Position numbers and translations under genes: made by a program
The notes under the pieces: model-generated
What the model was told of the DNA's origin: nothing
What the model saw: only the letters and a program-made list of their open reading frames with translations
Database searches by the model: none
NCBI RefSeq assembly: GCF_029439455.1
Contig: NZ_JAQFVG010000308.1
Span: 1-45,194, forward strand
Direction of reading: 5' to 3'
DNA from: Caballeronia sp. BR00000012568055
GTDB taxonomy: Bacteria > Pseudomonadota > Gammaproteobacteria > Burkholderiales > Burkholderiaceae
DNA length: 45,194 bases
Part shown: one piece after another, positions 33,220 to 41,719 of the stretch
Layout of the letters: each line of letters starts with the position of its first letter
Numbering within the stretch: the first letter of the stretch is position 1

Positions 33220-34314
33220 ATGCCACGCCCGATTTCCGCGCGCATCCATCTCGATGCCATTCGCCACAATCTCGACTTCGTGAAGCGCACGGCGGCGGCA
33301 TCGCGCGTGTGGGCGGTGATCAAGGCGAACGCGTATGGCCACGGCATCGAACGGATTTTTACGGCGCTCGCGGCGGCGGACGGCATTGCGCTGCTCGATC
33401 TCGACGAAGCCGTGCGCGTGCGCGAACTCGGCTGGACCGGTCCACTGCTGCTGCTCGAAGGTATTTTCGATGCGCGCGACGTGGAAACGGCAGCGCGATA
33501 TCGCCTGACCGTGACCGTGCATTGCGATGAACAACTCGATCTGCTCGAAGCCGCGAAGCCGCCGCAGCCGATCGATATCCAGTTGAAGATGAATTCCGGC
33601 ATGAATCGCCTGGGCTTTCGTCCCGGCGATTACGTGCGCGCGTGGCGGCGTGCATCAGGGATTGCGTCGATTGGCGAGATCGGTTTGATGACGCATTTCG
33701 CCAACGCGGACGATGGTTCCATCGACTGGCAAATCGATAATTTCGATGCCGCCACGAAAGACCTGCCCGGCACGCGCTCGCTGTCGAATTCGGCGTCGGT
33801 GTTGTGGCATCCGCGCGCGCATCGCGACTGGGTGCGGCCGGGGACGATTCTGTACGGCGCATCGCCGACGGGCAGCGCGCGACATATCGAAGGCATTCCG
33901 CTGCGCGCCGCGATGACACTCGAAAGCCAGTTGATCGGCGTGCAGACGCTGCAAGCGGGCGAAACCATCGGCTACGGGCGCACGTTCAGCGCGGACCGGA
34001 CCATGCGGATCGGCGTGGTTGCGTGCGGCTATGCGGACGGTTATCCGCGTCACGCGCCGGCCGGCACGCCCGTTATGGTCGATGGCGTGCGTACGCGCAT
34101 CGTCGGACGCGTGTCGATGGATATGCTTACCGTCGATCTCACGCCGTGTCCGCACGCGGGCATCGGCGCGCCGGTCGAGTTGTGGGGCGAGCGGGTGCGC
34201 GTGGACGAGGTCGCGGAGCCGTCCGGCACCATCGGCTACGAGTTGATGTGCGCGCTGGCGCGTCGCGTGCCGGTGGTGGCATCGTCAAGATTGGATGCAG
34301 CACAGATCGCTTGA
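33220..34314 (+). CDS. alr: Alanine racemase
   Basis: This 364-residue PLP enzyme interconverts L- and D-alanine for peptidoglycan. The PLP lysine is Lys35 in [11 protein letters not shown], and the catalytic Tyr of the partner subunit is Tyr271 in CGYADGYPR. Other landmarks are [12 protein letters not shown], the dimer-site GYGRTF, and [12 protein letters not shown]. Length agrees with the family. CAGGAG lies 6 bases before the ATG. Alr and DadX cannot be told apart from sequence here, but no D-amino-acid dehydrogenase gene is adjacent, which favours the biosynthetic Alr. Its stop codon lies inside the -35 element of the next gene. Confidence 0.9.
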   Translation: MPRPISARIHLDAIRHNLDFVKRTAAASRVWAVIKANAYGHGIERIFTALAAADGIALLDLDEAVRVRELGWTGPLLLLEGIFDARDVETAARYRLTVTVHCDEQLDLLEAAKPPQPIDIQLKMNSGMNRLGFRPGDYVRAWRRASGIASIGEIGLMTHFANADDGSIDWQIDNFDAATKDLPGTRSLSNSASVLWHPRAHRDWVRPGTILYGASPTGSARHIEGIPLRAAMTLESQLIGVQTLQAGETIGYGRTFSADRTMRIGVVACGYADGYPRHAPAGTPVMVDGVRTRIVGRVSMDMLTVDLTPCPHAGIGAPVELWGERVRVDEVAEPSGTIGYELMCALARRVPVVASSRLDAAQIA

Positions 34315-34341
34315 CCCTCACGTAGCGTAAGGTCCTATCTT
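34311..34341 (+). promoter_or_regulatory. MerR-type promoter/operator of tipA-like gene (19-bp spacer)
   Basis: A -35 element TTGACC (34311-34316) and a -10 TATCTT (34336-34341) are 19 bases apart, the long spacer typical of MerR-activated promoters. Exactly inside it is the inverted repeat CTCACG (34317-34322), TAG, CGTAAG (34326-34331) with one mismatch. The MerR-family gene starts 32 bases later, so autoactivation is expected. The -35 overlaps the alr stop codon. Confidence 0.75.
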
Positions 34342-34373
34342 CGGAAATGCGCAACGAAGAACGGAGCCTTTTT

Positions 34374-35423
34374 ATGCTGCTCAAAGTCGGAGAACTGGCC
34401 AAACGCAGCGGACTCACGGTCCGCACACTGCATCATTACGATGCCATCGGGCTGCTTACGCCTTCGGCGCGCGCTGATAACGGCTATCGGCTTTATGACC
34501 GTGACGACGTCGCGCGCCTGCATCGCATACAGGCGTTGCGTGGTTTCGGTTTGTCGCTGGCTGAAATCGGCGCTTATCTGTCCCGGCCCGATACTTCGCT
34601 TACCGAACTAATTACTCGTCAGATTACCTTGCTCGATACGCAGATCGACGAAGCCACGCGTCTGCGCGCGCGGCTCGACACGCTGCATGGCATGTTGACG
34701 AAAGGCGAAGAACCGGCGCTGGCCGACTGGCTCAATACGCTGGAGATGATGACCATGTTCGACCGTTACTTTTCGAAGGAAGAACTCGACCGTTTGCCGA
34801 TGGTTCGGCAGACGCACACGCAGCCTGCTGAATGGACCGACCTCGTGTCCGATGTGCGCGCGTTGATGGACGCCGATGTGCCGCCCGCAGACGCGCGTGC
34901 TCAAGCGCTCGCGGATCGTTGGATGACGTTGCTCGCGCGCGATACCAATAACGACGCGCGTTTGTTCGCCAAGCTCAATCGCATGCACGAACAGGAGCCG
35001 TCGATGCAGGCGAGCATCGGCATATCGACTGCCATGCGCGATTACGTGATCCGCGCGTTCGGCGAGACGAAGATGGCGATCTACGAGAAGTATTTATCGC
35101 CCGAAGAGATGCGGTTTTTGCGCGCGAACTACGGCAAACGCGCGATGGAATGGCCGCAACTCATGGCCGATGTGCGCGATGCGCTGGATGCGAGTGTCGC
35201 GCCTGATTCGCCGCGTGGCCACGAACTGGCGGCGCGGCATGATGAGTTATTTCGAAGCTATGCGGGCGATGATCCACGTACGCACGCGAAGTTTCGCGCG
35301 GCATTGATGAACGAGCCGGAGTTGATGAAGGGCTCGTGGGCGGATGAGCGGATGATTGGGTTTTTGCGGGCGGCGGTGGCCTCACGTCTCGGTTCGATAC
35401 AGACGATGACACAACGCAATTAA
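34374..35423 (+). CDS. MerR family regulator with TipAS-like antibiotic-sensing domain
   Basis: This 349-residue regulator has an N-terminal MerR winged helix (LLKVGELAKRSGLTVRTLHH, NGYRLYDRDDV, LRGFGLSLAEIGAYL), a coiled coil near 75-115, and a long helical C-terminal part. That part resembles one or two TipAS domains (FDRYFSKEELDRLP, and again EKYLSPEEMRFLRANYGKRA with ELAARHDEL and RFRAAL). TipAS domains bind thiopeptide-like antibiotics or other organic ligands. The ATG at 34374 follows GGAG by 7 bases and is preferred over one 9 codons upstream. The second TipAS-like unit suggests an internal duplication. Confidence 0.87.
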   Translation: MLLKVGELAKRSGLTVRTLHHYDAIGLLTPSARADNGYRLYDRDDVARLHRIQALRGFGLSLAEIGAYLSRPDTSLTELITRQITLLDTQIDEATRLRARLDTLHGMLTKGEEPALADWLNTLEMMTMFDRYFSKEELDRLPMVRQTHTQPAEWTDLVSDVRALMDADVPPADARAQALADRWMTLLARDTNNDARLFAKLNRMHEQEPSMQASIGISTAMRDYVIRAFGETKMAIYEKYLSPEEMRFLRANYGKRAMEWPQLMADVRDALDASVAPDSPRGHELAARHDELFRSYAGDDPRTHAKFRAALMNEPELMKGSWADERMIGFLRAAVASRLGSIQTMTQRN

Positions 35424-35457
35424 CATGATCGCGTTGACGGCCCGACGCACGGTCAAC

Positions 35458-35484
35458 GCAAAAAATTCCCCGCACGAGGCGGGG
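35458..35484 (-). terminator. Intrinsic terminator of the CoA-transferase gene
   Basis: On the minus strand CCCCGC-CTCGT-GCGGGG (complement of 35468-35484) is followed by AATTTTTTG, a textbook rho-independent terminator 113 bases beyond the stop of the minus-strand gene. Another stem just left of it, GCGTTGAC (35431-35438)/GTCAACGC (35452-35459), may end plus-strand transcription from the TipA-like gene. The 173-base spacer 35424-35596 otherwise looks empty. Confidence 0.75.
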
Positions 35485-35596
35485 ACAATATTCCGAAGTG
35501 CGAACGGTCGGTCCGGATAAATCCGTCCGCCATCAGTTTGAAATAACGGAATGCGAAATTGAATCCAGAGAAGTCCGAAATATATTTGACTGCCGG

Positions 35597-36967
35597 CTAC
35601 CACGTCGCTTCCGACGTCCCCGGCGGCACCGAAGGCCGCGCATATCCGGCCGGCGTGCGTTCAAGACGCGCAGCAGGTCGCACCGCATTCAAGTCCCCAA
35701 ACCCCGACGCCTTGCGCTGCAAATACGGCGCAAAATCCGGCCTGGCAGCGTCCAATCCGCCATCGACACGCCCAAGCCCGCGCAGCCAATGCCCCGTTTG
35801 CGCCAGCGATACCTCCACGTGCCAGCTCCCGCCCTCGTGCTGCTGCTTCCACAACGCCGCCGCCGCGCCGAACGCCATCAAAAAACCGCTGGCCATATCG
35901 AGCATCTGCATGGGCAGAGGACGCGGCTTGCCGTTGCCTTCGGCATCGTTGAAACCGGTCGCGGTCTGAACGAGCGAATCGAAACCGCGCCGCGTGGCCC
36001 ACGGCCCTTGCGTGCCATAAGCCGTCAACGATGTATAAACGATGCCCGGCCGCCGCGCCGCCACCGCCAGCGGTCCAAAGCCCAGCTCCGCCAATCCGCC
36101 TGGTCGATACCCCTGCGAAAACACATGCGCCTCGTCGATAAGACGCCAGAGCGTGTCGCGCCCCGCATCGGTTAGAAGGTCTAAGTGTGCCGAGCGCTTG
36201 CCACGGCTTGTATCGGCGATGGCGGGAATGTTCGGCAGATTCGGCGAGTTCACCAGCATCACGTCCGCGCCGAAAGCGGCAAGCGCGCGGCCACCGACCG
36301 GCCCCGCAAGAATGCGCGTGAAGTCGAGTACGCGGACACCGTCGAGCGGACGCGCATCGACAGACAAGGGCGCAAGCGTGCGCGGCGGCGCATCGCCGAT
36401 ACGCGTGATGGTCATGAGCGGCTGCTTCGCGATGGCCTGAGCCTGCGGCGTCGCATCCCACTGCGCGAAGGTGCGCAGCATCGTGACGACAAGACCGCGT
36501 TCCGCGCACGCATCTTCGAAATCGATCGCGCGCCAGCCGAGCAGGGCGCGTTCGGCATCGGCACGGGTCGCGGTGTTGGGATCGAGACCGAGCACCTGCA
36601 ACGCGCCATTCTGATGATGCTCGAAATTCGCGTGAATGCGCACGTAACCATCGGCACATTGGTAGAGACCGGAGAATGCGCCCCACGTTTCGGGTTCCTT
36701 ATCATCCACCGTGAACCAGCCTGTGCATTCGACAGCCGCATGCGTCATATCGACTGAAATGCGCTGCCGATCCGCCCCGCGTACATGCGCAAGCTCGCAC
36801 GCCGCGAGCGCCGCCGCCGCAATGGTCGATTGCGCCGCCGTGCCGATCGCGAAGGTAGAAGGAAACACCGGTTCCTGTCCCGGCAAAGCGATGAAACCGA
36901 GCGCTTCATCGGGCAGATTCGCCAGATGCCAAAGCGTCGTCAGCGTATCGAAGGAGAAAGAAGGCAT
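35597..36967 (-). CDS. CaiB/BaiF (class III) CoA-transferase family protein, atypical
   Basis: This protein has 456 residues from the ATG at 36967, which is placed nearer a Shine-Dalgarno (GGAG) than the one 9 codons before. The typical N-terminal signature of class III CoA-transferases, LDGVRVLDFTRILAGPVGGR with AFGADVMLVNSPN and GKRSAHLDL, begins only near residue 215. Before it stands a region that looks like the C-terminal half of the family (QRISVDMTHAAVE). The second half ends near its own WHVEVSLAQTG. At the usual catalytic Asp (VDVSLLDA in homologs) I read Gln in the second half and His in the first. This layout is known to me from a subgroup in Burkholderia with no known reaction. 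It may still shuttle CoA, but activity is doubtful. Confidence 0.78.
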   Translation of the reverse strand: MPSFSFDTLTTLWHLANLPDEALGFIALPGQEPVFPSTFAIGTAAQSTIAAAALAACELAHVRGADRQRISVDMTHAAVECTGWFTVDDKEPETWGAFSGLYQCADGYVRIHANFEHHQNGALQVLGLDPNTATRADAERALLGWRAIDFEDACAERGLVVTMLRTFAQWDATPQAQAIAKQPLMTITRIGDAPPRTLAPLSVDARPLDGVRVLDFTRILAGPVGGRALAAFGADVMLVNSPNLPNIPAIADTSRGKRSAHLDLLTDAGRDTLWRLIDEAHVFSQGYRPGGLAELGFGPLAVAARRPGIVYTSLTAYGTQGPWATRRGFDSLVQTATGFNDAEGNGKPRPLPMQMLDMASGFLMAFGAAAALWKQQHEGGSWHVEVSLAQTGHWLRGLGRVDGGLDAARPDFAPYLQRKASGFGDLNAVRPAARLERTPAGYARPSVPPGTSEATW

Positions 36968-37013
36968 GTCCGTGATGCTCCATCGGGTTGACATGCCCGT
37001 ATTGTCGCGCCGA

Positions 37014-39533
37014 TCAGCCCGTATGTCCCGCCATCGCCAGCACGCGCTCCAGTTCCGGCAGATTCACGGGCTTGACGAGATGCGCATCGAAGCCCGCAGC
37101 ACGCGTGCGCGCCATGTCCTCGTCCGAGCCGAGACCCGTCATGGCCGCGACGATCACGCGCTGGCCTTCGTTGGCCTGCCGCTCGCGCATATGACGAATC
37201 ACGTCGAAGCCCGTCATGCCCGGCATCGACAAATCGAGCAGGACGATTTGCGGGCGCGTTTGATCGAACAGGCCGAGCGCTTCGGGACCGTCGTAGGCGG
37301 CGCGCGCGGCGTGGCCGAGCATATCGACCAGCAGCGTCATGCTGTCGGCGGAATCGCGGTTGTCATCGACCACCAGCACGTCGAGTTGTTCGACGCGTTC
37401 ATCCCTGGGCGCGGCAGGCGGCGCGATGATTTGCGATGGCGCCTGCGCAAGCGGTAACCATAAGCTGAACGAACTACCGCGCCCGGTGCCTTCGCTTTTT
37501 GCTTCGACATGGCCGCCGTGCAGTTCGGCAATGGCGCGCACCAGCGTCAGGCCGATCCCCAGCCCGCCTTCATCGAGATGCGCGCCCGGCGGATGTTCCT
37601 GCACGAAGAGATCGAACACGATGGCCAGCGCCTGCGGTGCGATCCCGCGTCCCTGATCGATCACACGCACCATGGCCGAGCCACCGCGCGGACCGACTTC
37701 CAGTGTGATCGTGCTGCCCGTCGGACTGAATTTCGATGCGTTGTTGAGCAGGTTATTGAGCGCCTGCACGAGCCGCGTGGAATCGCCGTTGACGAACAGA
37801 CGCTGCCCGCTGTCGCGCATCACGATGCGTTGATTGCGCGCATCGAAAGAAGGCTGGCTGGCTTCGACGCTCAGTTGCACAACATCGGCGATATCGACAA
37901 TCTCGGTGCTCAGACGAATCTTGCCGGAACTCACGCGTCCCGCTTCCAGCAGATCGTCCACCAGTTTGGTCAGATGCGCGAGTTGCCGATCCACGATTTG
38001 CCGGCTGCGCACGACGTCTGCATCGTCGGATGCTTTCAGCTTGAGAATGCTCACCGCGTTGCGAATGGGCGCGAGCGGATTGCGCAATTCATGGCCCAGC
38101 AGCGCGAGAAATTCATTCATGCGCCGGCTCGATGCTTCGAGTTCTTCCAGCCGCCGCCGCGCGGTCATATCGCGCGTGATCTTGACGAAGCCGTGCTCGC
38201 GTCCGCCGCTTTTCGGCAGTGCGCTCAGAATCACATGCGCCCAGAATTCCGAGCCATCGCGCCGCACGCGCCAGTCTTCATGTTCGACACGGCCACGGTC
38301 GATGGTGTGACGAAGATCATCGCTCGGACGGTCACGTCCCAGTTCATCCGATACATAGAACAACGCGAAATGACGGCCAATCGCTTCTTCCGCTGTGAAG
38401 CCGTAGATGGCCTCCGCGCCGCTGTTCCAAGAACGCACGATGCCGTTGTGATCCAGCATGCAGATGGCATAGTCCGACACGGCGTCGATCAGCAGACGCA
38501 GACGCTCGTTCGCATCGTGCGCGCGGCGGCGGTCGGTGATGTCGTGCACGAAACACGCGAACTGCCGCTGGCCGTCGAACCACACTTCGCTGATGGTAAG
38601 TTCTGCTGCGAATTCGGTGCCGTCGCGGCGCAGCGCGGCCAGTTCCACGCGCTGATTCATCATGCGCGCTTCGCCGGTGGCGAGATAGCGCGTGAGGCCG
38701 GCGCGGTGCGCATCGCGGAAGCGCGCGGGCACGATCAGATCGGCGAGTTCGCGGCCCATCACCTCCGCCATGCGCCAGCCAAAAAGCTGCACGGCGGCCT
38801 CGTTCCAATCGACCACCAGACCCGCTTCATCCATCGATACGAACGCGACATGCGCGTTGTCGAGCACGGTGCGGCGGCGGCGCAAGGCATCCGCGAGCTT
38901 CTTCTCATACTCGATTCGCAGCGATGATTCGGCCGTGAGATTCGTATGCACAGTCTCGAACTCGCGCAGCAGCTTGCGGTTTTCCTCGGCGATTTCCTCG
39001 CGCGCGATGGTTTCGGCAATGCACGCGCAAAACGCATTGAGAATGGCGATATCCGGTTGTCCGAAGTAATCCGGCTCGCCTGAAATCAGCTTGAGCACCG
39101 CGACCGAACGGCCTTCGTAAATGACCGGCGCGACGACCATCGACACCGCGCCGACCGCTTCGCACGCCGCGCGATCCACGCGATGATCCGACGCCGTATT
39201 GCGGCTGATCAGCGCCTGCTGACGCGCGATGCACAGCCCCGACAAACTTCCCGCCGACGCCAGCCGCACGCCGATGCTCGACGCCGCCTTACCGCTCGCC
39301 GCGCGATAAACCAGTTCATCGCCCTCGATCCATTCGATCACCGAAGAAGGGACGCCCGCGACTTCCTTGAGCGTGTCCGTGACTCGTTGGAGATACGCGG
39401 GCAAAGGCAGACGCGAATGCGCGAGACTGGCGAACGTGGCGAACCAGCGCTGAAAATGCGCTTGCCGTTTATGTTCCGCCTTGAGATTTTTTTCGGGCGT
39501 CGAAGCCTCGTACTGAGAATCCATTTGCCTCAT
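37014..39533 (-). CDS. Hybrid histidine kinase: GAF-PAS-PAS-HisKA-HATPase-REC
   Basis: This 839-residue protein has no TM helices and is presumably cytoplasmic. In order it has a GAF domain (about 30-190, VVAPVIYEGRSVAVLKLISG), PAS 1 (about 225-335), PAS 2 (about 345-460, GIVRSWNSGAEAIYGF), HisKA with His481 in LLGHELRNPLAP, HATPase (NNLLNNASKFS, DQGRGIAP, GLGIGLTLV) and a C-terminal receiver with Asp767 in LLDLSMPG. It is the only kinase in the window. It has no Hpt, so its receiver needs an external Hpt. PAS/GAF inputs suggest an internal signal such as redox, light or a small molecule. A second ATG 3 codons in is also possible as the start. Confidence 0.9.
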   Translation of the reverse strand: MRQMDSQYEASTPEKNLKAEHKRQAHFQRWFATFASLAHSRLPLPAYLQRVTDTLKEVAGVPSSVIEWIEGDELVYRAASGKAASSIGVRLASAGSLSGLCIARQQALISRNTASDHRVDRAACEAVGAVSMVVAPVIYEGRSVAVLKLISGEPDYFGQPDIAILNAFCACIAETIAREEIAEENRKLLREFETVHTNLTAESSLRIEYEKKLADALRRRRTVLDNAHVAFVSMDEAGLVVDWNEAAVQLFGWRMAEVMGRELADLIVPARFRDAHRAGLTRYLATGEARMMNQRVELAALRRDGTEFAAELTISEVWFDGQRQFACFVHDITDRRRAHDANERLRLLIDAVSDYAICMLDHNGIVRSWNSGAEAIYGFTAEEAIGRHFALFYVSDELGRDRPSDDLRHTIDRGRVEHEDWRVRRDGSEFWAHVILSALPKSGGREHGFVKITRDMTARRRLEELEASSRRMNEFLALLGHELRNPLAPIRNAVSILKLKASDDADVVRSRQIVDRQLAHLTKLVDDLLEAGRVSSGKIRLSTEIVDIADVVQLSVEASQPSFDARNQRIVMRDSGQRLFVNGDSTRLVQALNNLLNNASKFSPTGSTITLEVGPRGGSAMVRVIDQGRGIAPQALAIVFDLFVQEHPPGAHLDEGGLGIGLTLVRAIAELHGGHVEAKSEGTGRGSSFSLWLPLAQAPSQIIAPPAAPRDERVEQLDVLVVDDNRDSADSMTLLVDMLGHAARAAYDGPEALGLFDQTRPQIVLLDLSMPGMTGFDVIRHMRERQANEGQRVIVAAMTGLGSDEDMARTRAAGFDAHLVKPVNLPELERVLAMAGHTG

Positions 39534-39742
39534 TCCATTCGACGGTCGCTGAAGAATCGTAAGCGCGTGGCGGTAAACGACTAGGATTTGACCACAGAAC
39601 TCTAGCCGAACGTTTGTCGTCTGAGGAATTTTTTTAAAGCGTGTATTAAGGCATGCGGAATGCGCGACGGTCCCGATTTACTTTTTCTTTTTTATGCCTT
39701 TTAAAGGCGGCTTTTAAGCGGAATTTTTATCATTGCGATAAG
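39534..39742. other. AT-rich upstream region of the hybrid kinase gene
   Basis: About 200 bases unusually rich in A/T for this window lie before the kinase gene, with runs such as TTTTTTTAAA and a GCCTTT-T-AAAGGC palindrome at about 39695-39707. It is the likely promoter region for the kinase. I see no coding frame. Together with the terminator and repeat that follow it makes up the 325-base gap between the kinase and the NmrA-type gene. Confidence 0.5.
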
Positions 39743-39792
39743 CAAAAATCGCCTCGCATCGGAAATTTTTCTATGGCTTTCCTTAGCGAGGC
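39743..39792 (-). terminator. Nested-stem intrinsic terminator after the NmrA-type gene
   Basis: On the minus strand GCCTCGC pairs with GCGAGGC (complements of 39786-39792 and 39751-39757), with an inner GGAAA/TTTCC stem, followed by GATTTTTG. It lies 66 bases past the stop of the gene at 39859 and before the kinase gene, and should separate the two transcription units. Confidence 0.6.
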
Positions 39793-39835
39793 GCTTAAGC
39801 CTGGTAACGAAATTACATGCTGCTTAGCTGCTAGT

Positions 39836-39877
39836 CCTTAGCGGTTAGCCCTTAGCGGTTAGTCCTTACTCTTAGCC
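39836..39877. repeat. 14-base tandem repeat across the stop codon of the NmrA-type gene
   Basis: CCTTAGCGGTTAGC (39836-39849) is followed by CCTTAGCGGTTAGT (39850-39863) and a decayed third unit (39864-39877). On the minus strand the units place TAA or TAG stop codons repeatedly, and the gene's own stop (39859-39861) lies within unit 2. Related CTTAGC/CTTAAGC words continue to about 39780. Confidence 0.7.
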
Positions 39878-40743
39878 CATTCGCTCGCGGTTTCTCGAGC
39901 GAAGTCGCGGTAAGTGCGCGGCGCGCGTCCAAGCAAGCGGCGGAATCGCTCGAGTTCTTCTGCCGATGCCACCGCGCCGTCTTGCTGATAACGCTGCATC
40001 ATCAGGCGCATGTCGTACGCGAGCCATTGCGGGCCGAAGGATTTGAGCATCGCTTCGAGTGCGTCGAGATCGTCACCGCCATAGTTGATTTCATGGCCGA
40101 GCGCTTCGGACCAAATGGCGGTAATGCTGTCGGCGCTTAGCGCATCGGGGCCGACGAGTTCATAGGTTTCGCGCGGCAGCGGGCCGCTCGCACGCTCGCG
40201 GCGCAAAAGCTCACGCGCGGCGGCATCGCCGATATCGCGTACATCGACCATCGAAATTCCTTTAGCGCCGATCGCCATGCCGAAGACGCCATGCTTAAGC
40301 AAAGCGTCTTTTTGGCGTACGTCGTTTTGTATGAAGTAAGCCGGACGCAAAATGGTCGCCGGTAAATCCAGGCGTTCGATCATTCTTTCCGCCGTGCGCT
40401 TGCTGCTGAAATGCGGCACGTCGATATATTCTTCGCCCTTGAATACCGACAAATAAACGATGCCTTTAACGCCCGCTTCGCGCGCCACGCTCAATGCCTG
40501 CAAAGCCTGAGTGAATTCATCGGCGGCGTTGGGCGCAAGCAAAAAGAGCGTACTAACGTTTTTCATCGCGCGGCGCAGGGCGTCGATATCGGTTAGTTCG
40601 CCTTGCACGGCGGTGACGCCCGCCGGGAATTTCGCGCGCTCGGGCGTGCGTGTCAGCGCGAAAATTTCCGCGCCGCTGCCCGACAGATGTTCGAGTACTT
40701 GCGTGCCGATTACGCCCGTGCTGCCCGTGACAAGAATGCTCAT
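39859..40743 (-). CDS. NmrA-like NAD(P)-binding protein (atypical SDR)
   Basis: This 294-residue protein starts with a Rossmann fold glycine motif (MSILVTGSTGVIGTQVLEHL: G-x-x-G-x-x-G), then LTRTPERAKFP for cofactor phosphate, and FLLAPNAADEFTQALQAL. YLSVFKGEEYIDVPHFSSKR stands where classical SDRs have Tyr-x3-Lys, so it belongs to the NmrA/HSCARG-type redox sensors and quinone reductases (QOR2-like). The ATG at 40743 has CGGAG 7 bases upstream; a longer frame to 40788 lacks one. It is divergent from a LysR regulator 119 bases away, which probably controls it. Confidence 0.86.
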   Translation of the reverse strand: MSILVTGSTGVIGTQVLEHLSGSGAEIFALTRTPERAKFPAGVTAVQGELTDIDALRRAMKNVSTLFLLAPNAADEFTQALQALSVAREAGVKGIVYLSVFKGEEYIDVPHFSSKRTAERMIERLDLPATILRPAYFIQNDVRQKDALLKHGVFGMAIGAKGISMVDVRDIGDAAARELLRRERASGPLPRETYELVGPDALSADSITAIWSEALGHEINYGGDDLDALEAMLKSFGPQWLAYDMRLMMQRYQQDGAVASAEELERFRRLLGRAPRTYRDFARETASEWAKSKD

Positions 40744-40792
40744 GGTCGATCTCCGTTGGGAAGTTGAGGCCCTTGAATGGGCCAGCACTGTT

Positions 40793-40864
40793 ACGATAAT
40801 CGTTCCGTTTTCACGTCGAAAGTCCCTATTCCGAGACGCGCAGTCTCATGAATGGAACGATTAT
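40793..40864. promoter_or_regulatory. Inverted repeats in the NmrA/LysR divergent region
   Basis: ACGAT-A-ATCGT (40793-40803) is a perfect palindrome with a T-N11-A-like outline. The 11-base word ATAATCGTTCC (40796-40806) recurs inverted as GGAACGATTAT at 40854-40864, across the LysR start codon. Two such sites about 50 bases apart fit a LysR tetramer bending the divergent promoter. Confidence 0.5.
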
Positions 40865-41708
40865 GGATCTGATTTCGCTCGCAGATTTCAACGCCGTCGC
40901 GCTGCACGGCGGGTTCGGCCCAGCCTCGCGCAAAACCGGCAGGCCGAAAGCCAGCCTGTCGCGCCGCATCGCGGAATTGGAGCAGCAACTCGGCGTGCGG
41001 CTGATTGAACGCGGATCGCGAATGCTTTGCCTGACCGAAGAAGGCCGCGCGCTGCACGAGCGCACGCGCGGTCTGCTCGCTGAGATCGATGAAGCGGGCG
41101 AAGCGATCGCCTCGCGTGCGCCCGTGCCGCGTGGTCGATTGCGTGTGAGCGCGCCGATCGTGTTTGCGCATGTGGTGCTGGCGCGCGTCGGGGCGCGTTT
41201 TGCGCTTGCGTATCCGCAGGTCGAACTGGAGATCGTCGCGGAAGATCGGCTGGCTGATCCCGTGCAGGACGGTTACGACCTCGTGATTCGCGTCAATCCC
41301 GATCGCGATGAATTGTTGATCGGCCGCGCGATCGCCACCGACCGGCGCGTACTGGTTGCGGCGCCGTCGCTCGAAGTGACAATCGATGCGACGATGCCCG
41401 CCGTCGTGCTGGCGCGCTCGGCCAGTGAGACGTGGCGTATCGAAGTCGAAGACCGTGTCGTCGATATCCAACCGCAACCTGTGTTGCGGCTTTCATCGCT
41501 ATTGATGGCCCGCGAAGCCGTGCTCGATGGCGCGGCAGCGGGTTTGCTGCCGAACCTGCTGGTTGCGCCGGACATCGCCTCGGGAAGATTGACGATGCTC
41601 GGCGTCGAAGCAGGCGCGCCCGTAGAAATCTGGGCGCTGTACAGTTCGCGTAGATTGCTCAGCGCGAAGGTTCGGGCGTTTCTCGATATGCTTGGTAATC
41701 CAAACTAA
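40863..41708 (+). CDS. LysR family transcriptional regulator
   Basis: This 281-residue regulator has an N-terminal winged HTH (MDLISLADFNAVALHGGFGP, ASLSRRIAELEQQLGVRLIE), the usual linker helix (LTEEGRALHERTRGLLAEI), and an effector domain starting at PRGRLRVSAPIVFAH that resembles the DsdC/AaeR-like subgroup. The ATG at 40863 is preferred over one 5 codons earlier; GGAA is nearby but overlaps the repeated word discussed for the operator. It is divergent from the NmrA-type gene, its probable target, and ends 11 bases from the convergent TonB receptor gene. Confidence 0.9.
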   Translation: MDLISLADFNAVALHGGFGPASRKTGRPKASLSRRIAELEQQLGVRLIERGSRMLCLTEEGRALHERTRGLLAEIDEAGEAIASRAPVPRGRLRVSAPIVFAHVVLARVGARFALAYPQVELEIVAEDRLADPVQDGYDLVIRVNPDRDELLIGRAIATDRRVLVAAPSLEVTIDATMPAVVLARSASETWRIEVEDRVVDIQPQPVLRLSSLLMAREAVLDGAAAGLLPNLLVAPDIASGRLTMLGVEAGAPVEIWALYSSRRLLSAKVRAFLDMLGNPN

Positions 41709-41719
41709 ATCACCACGAT

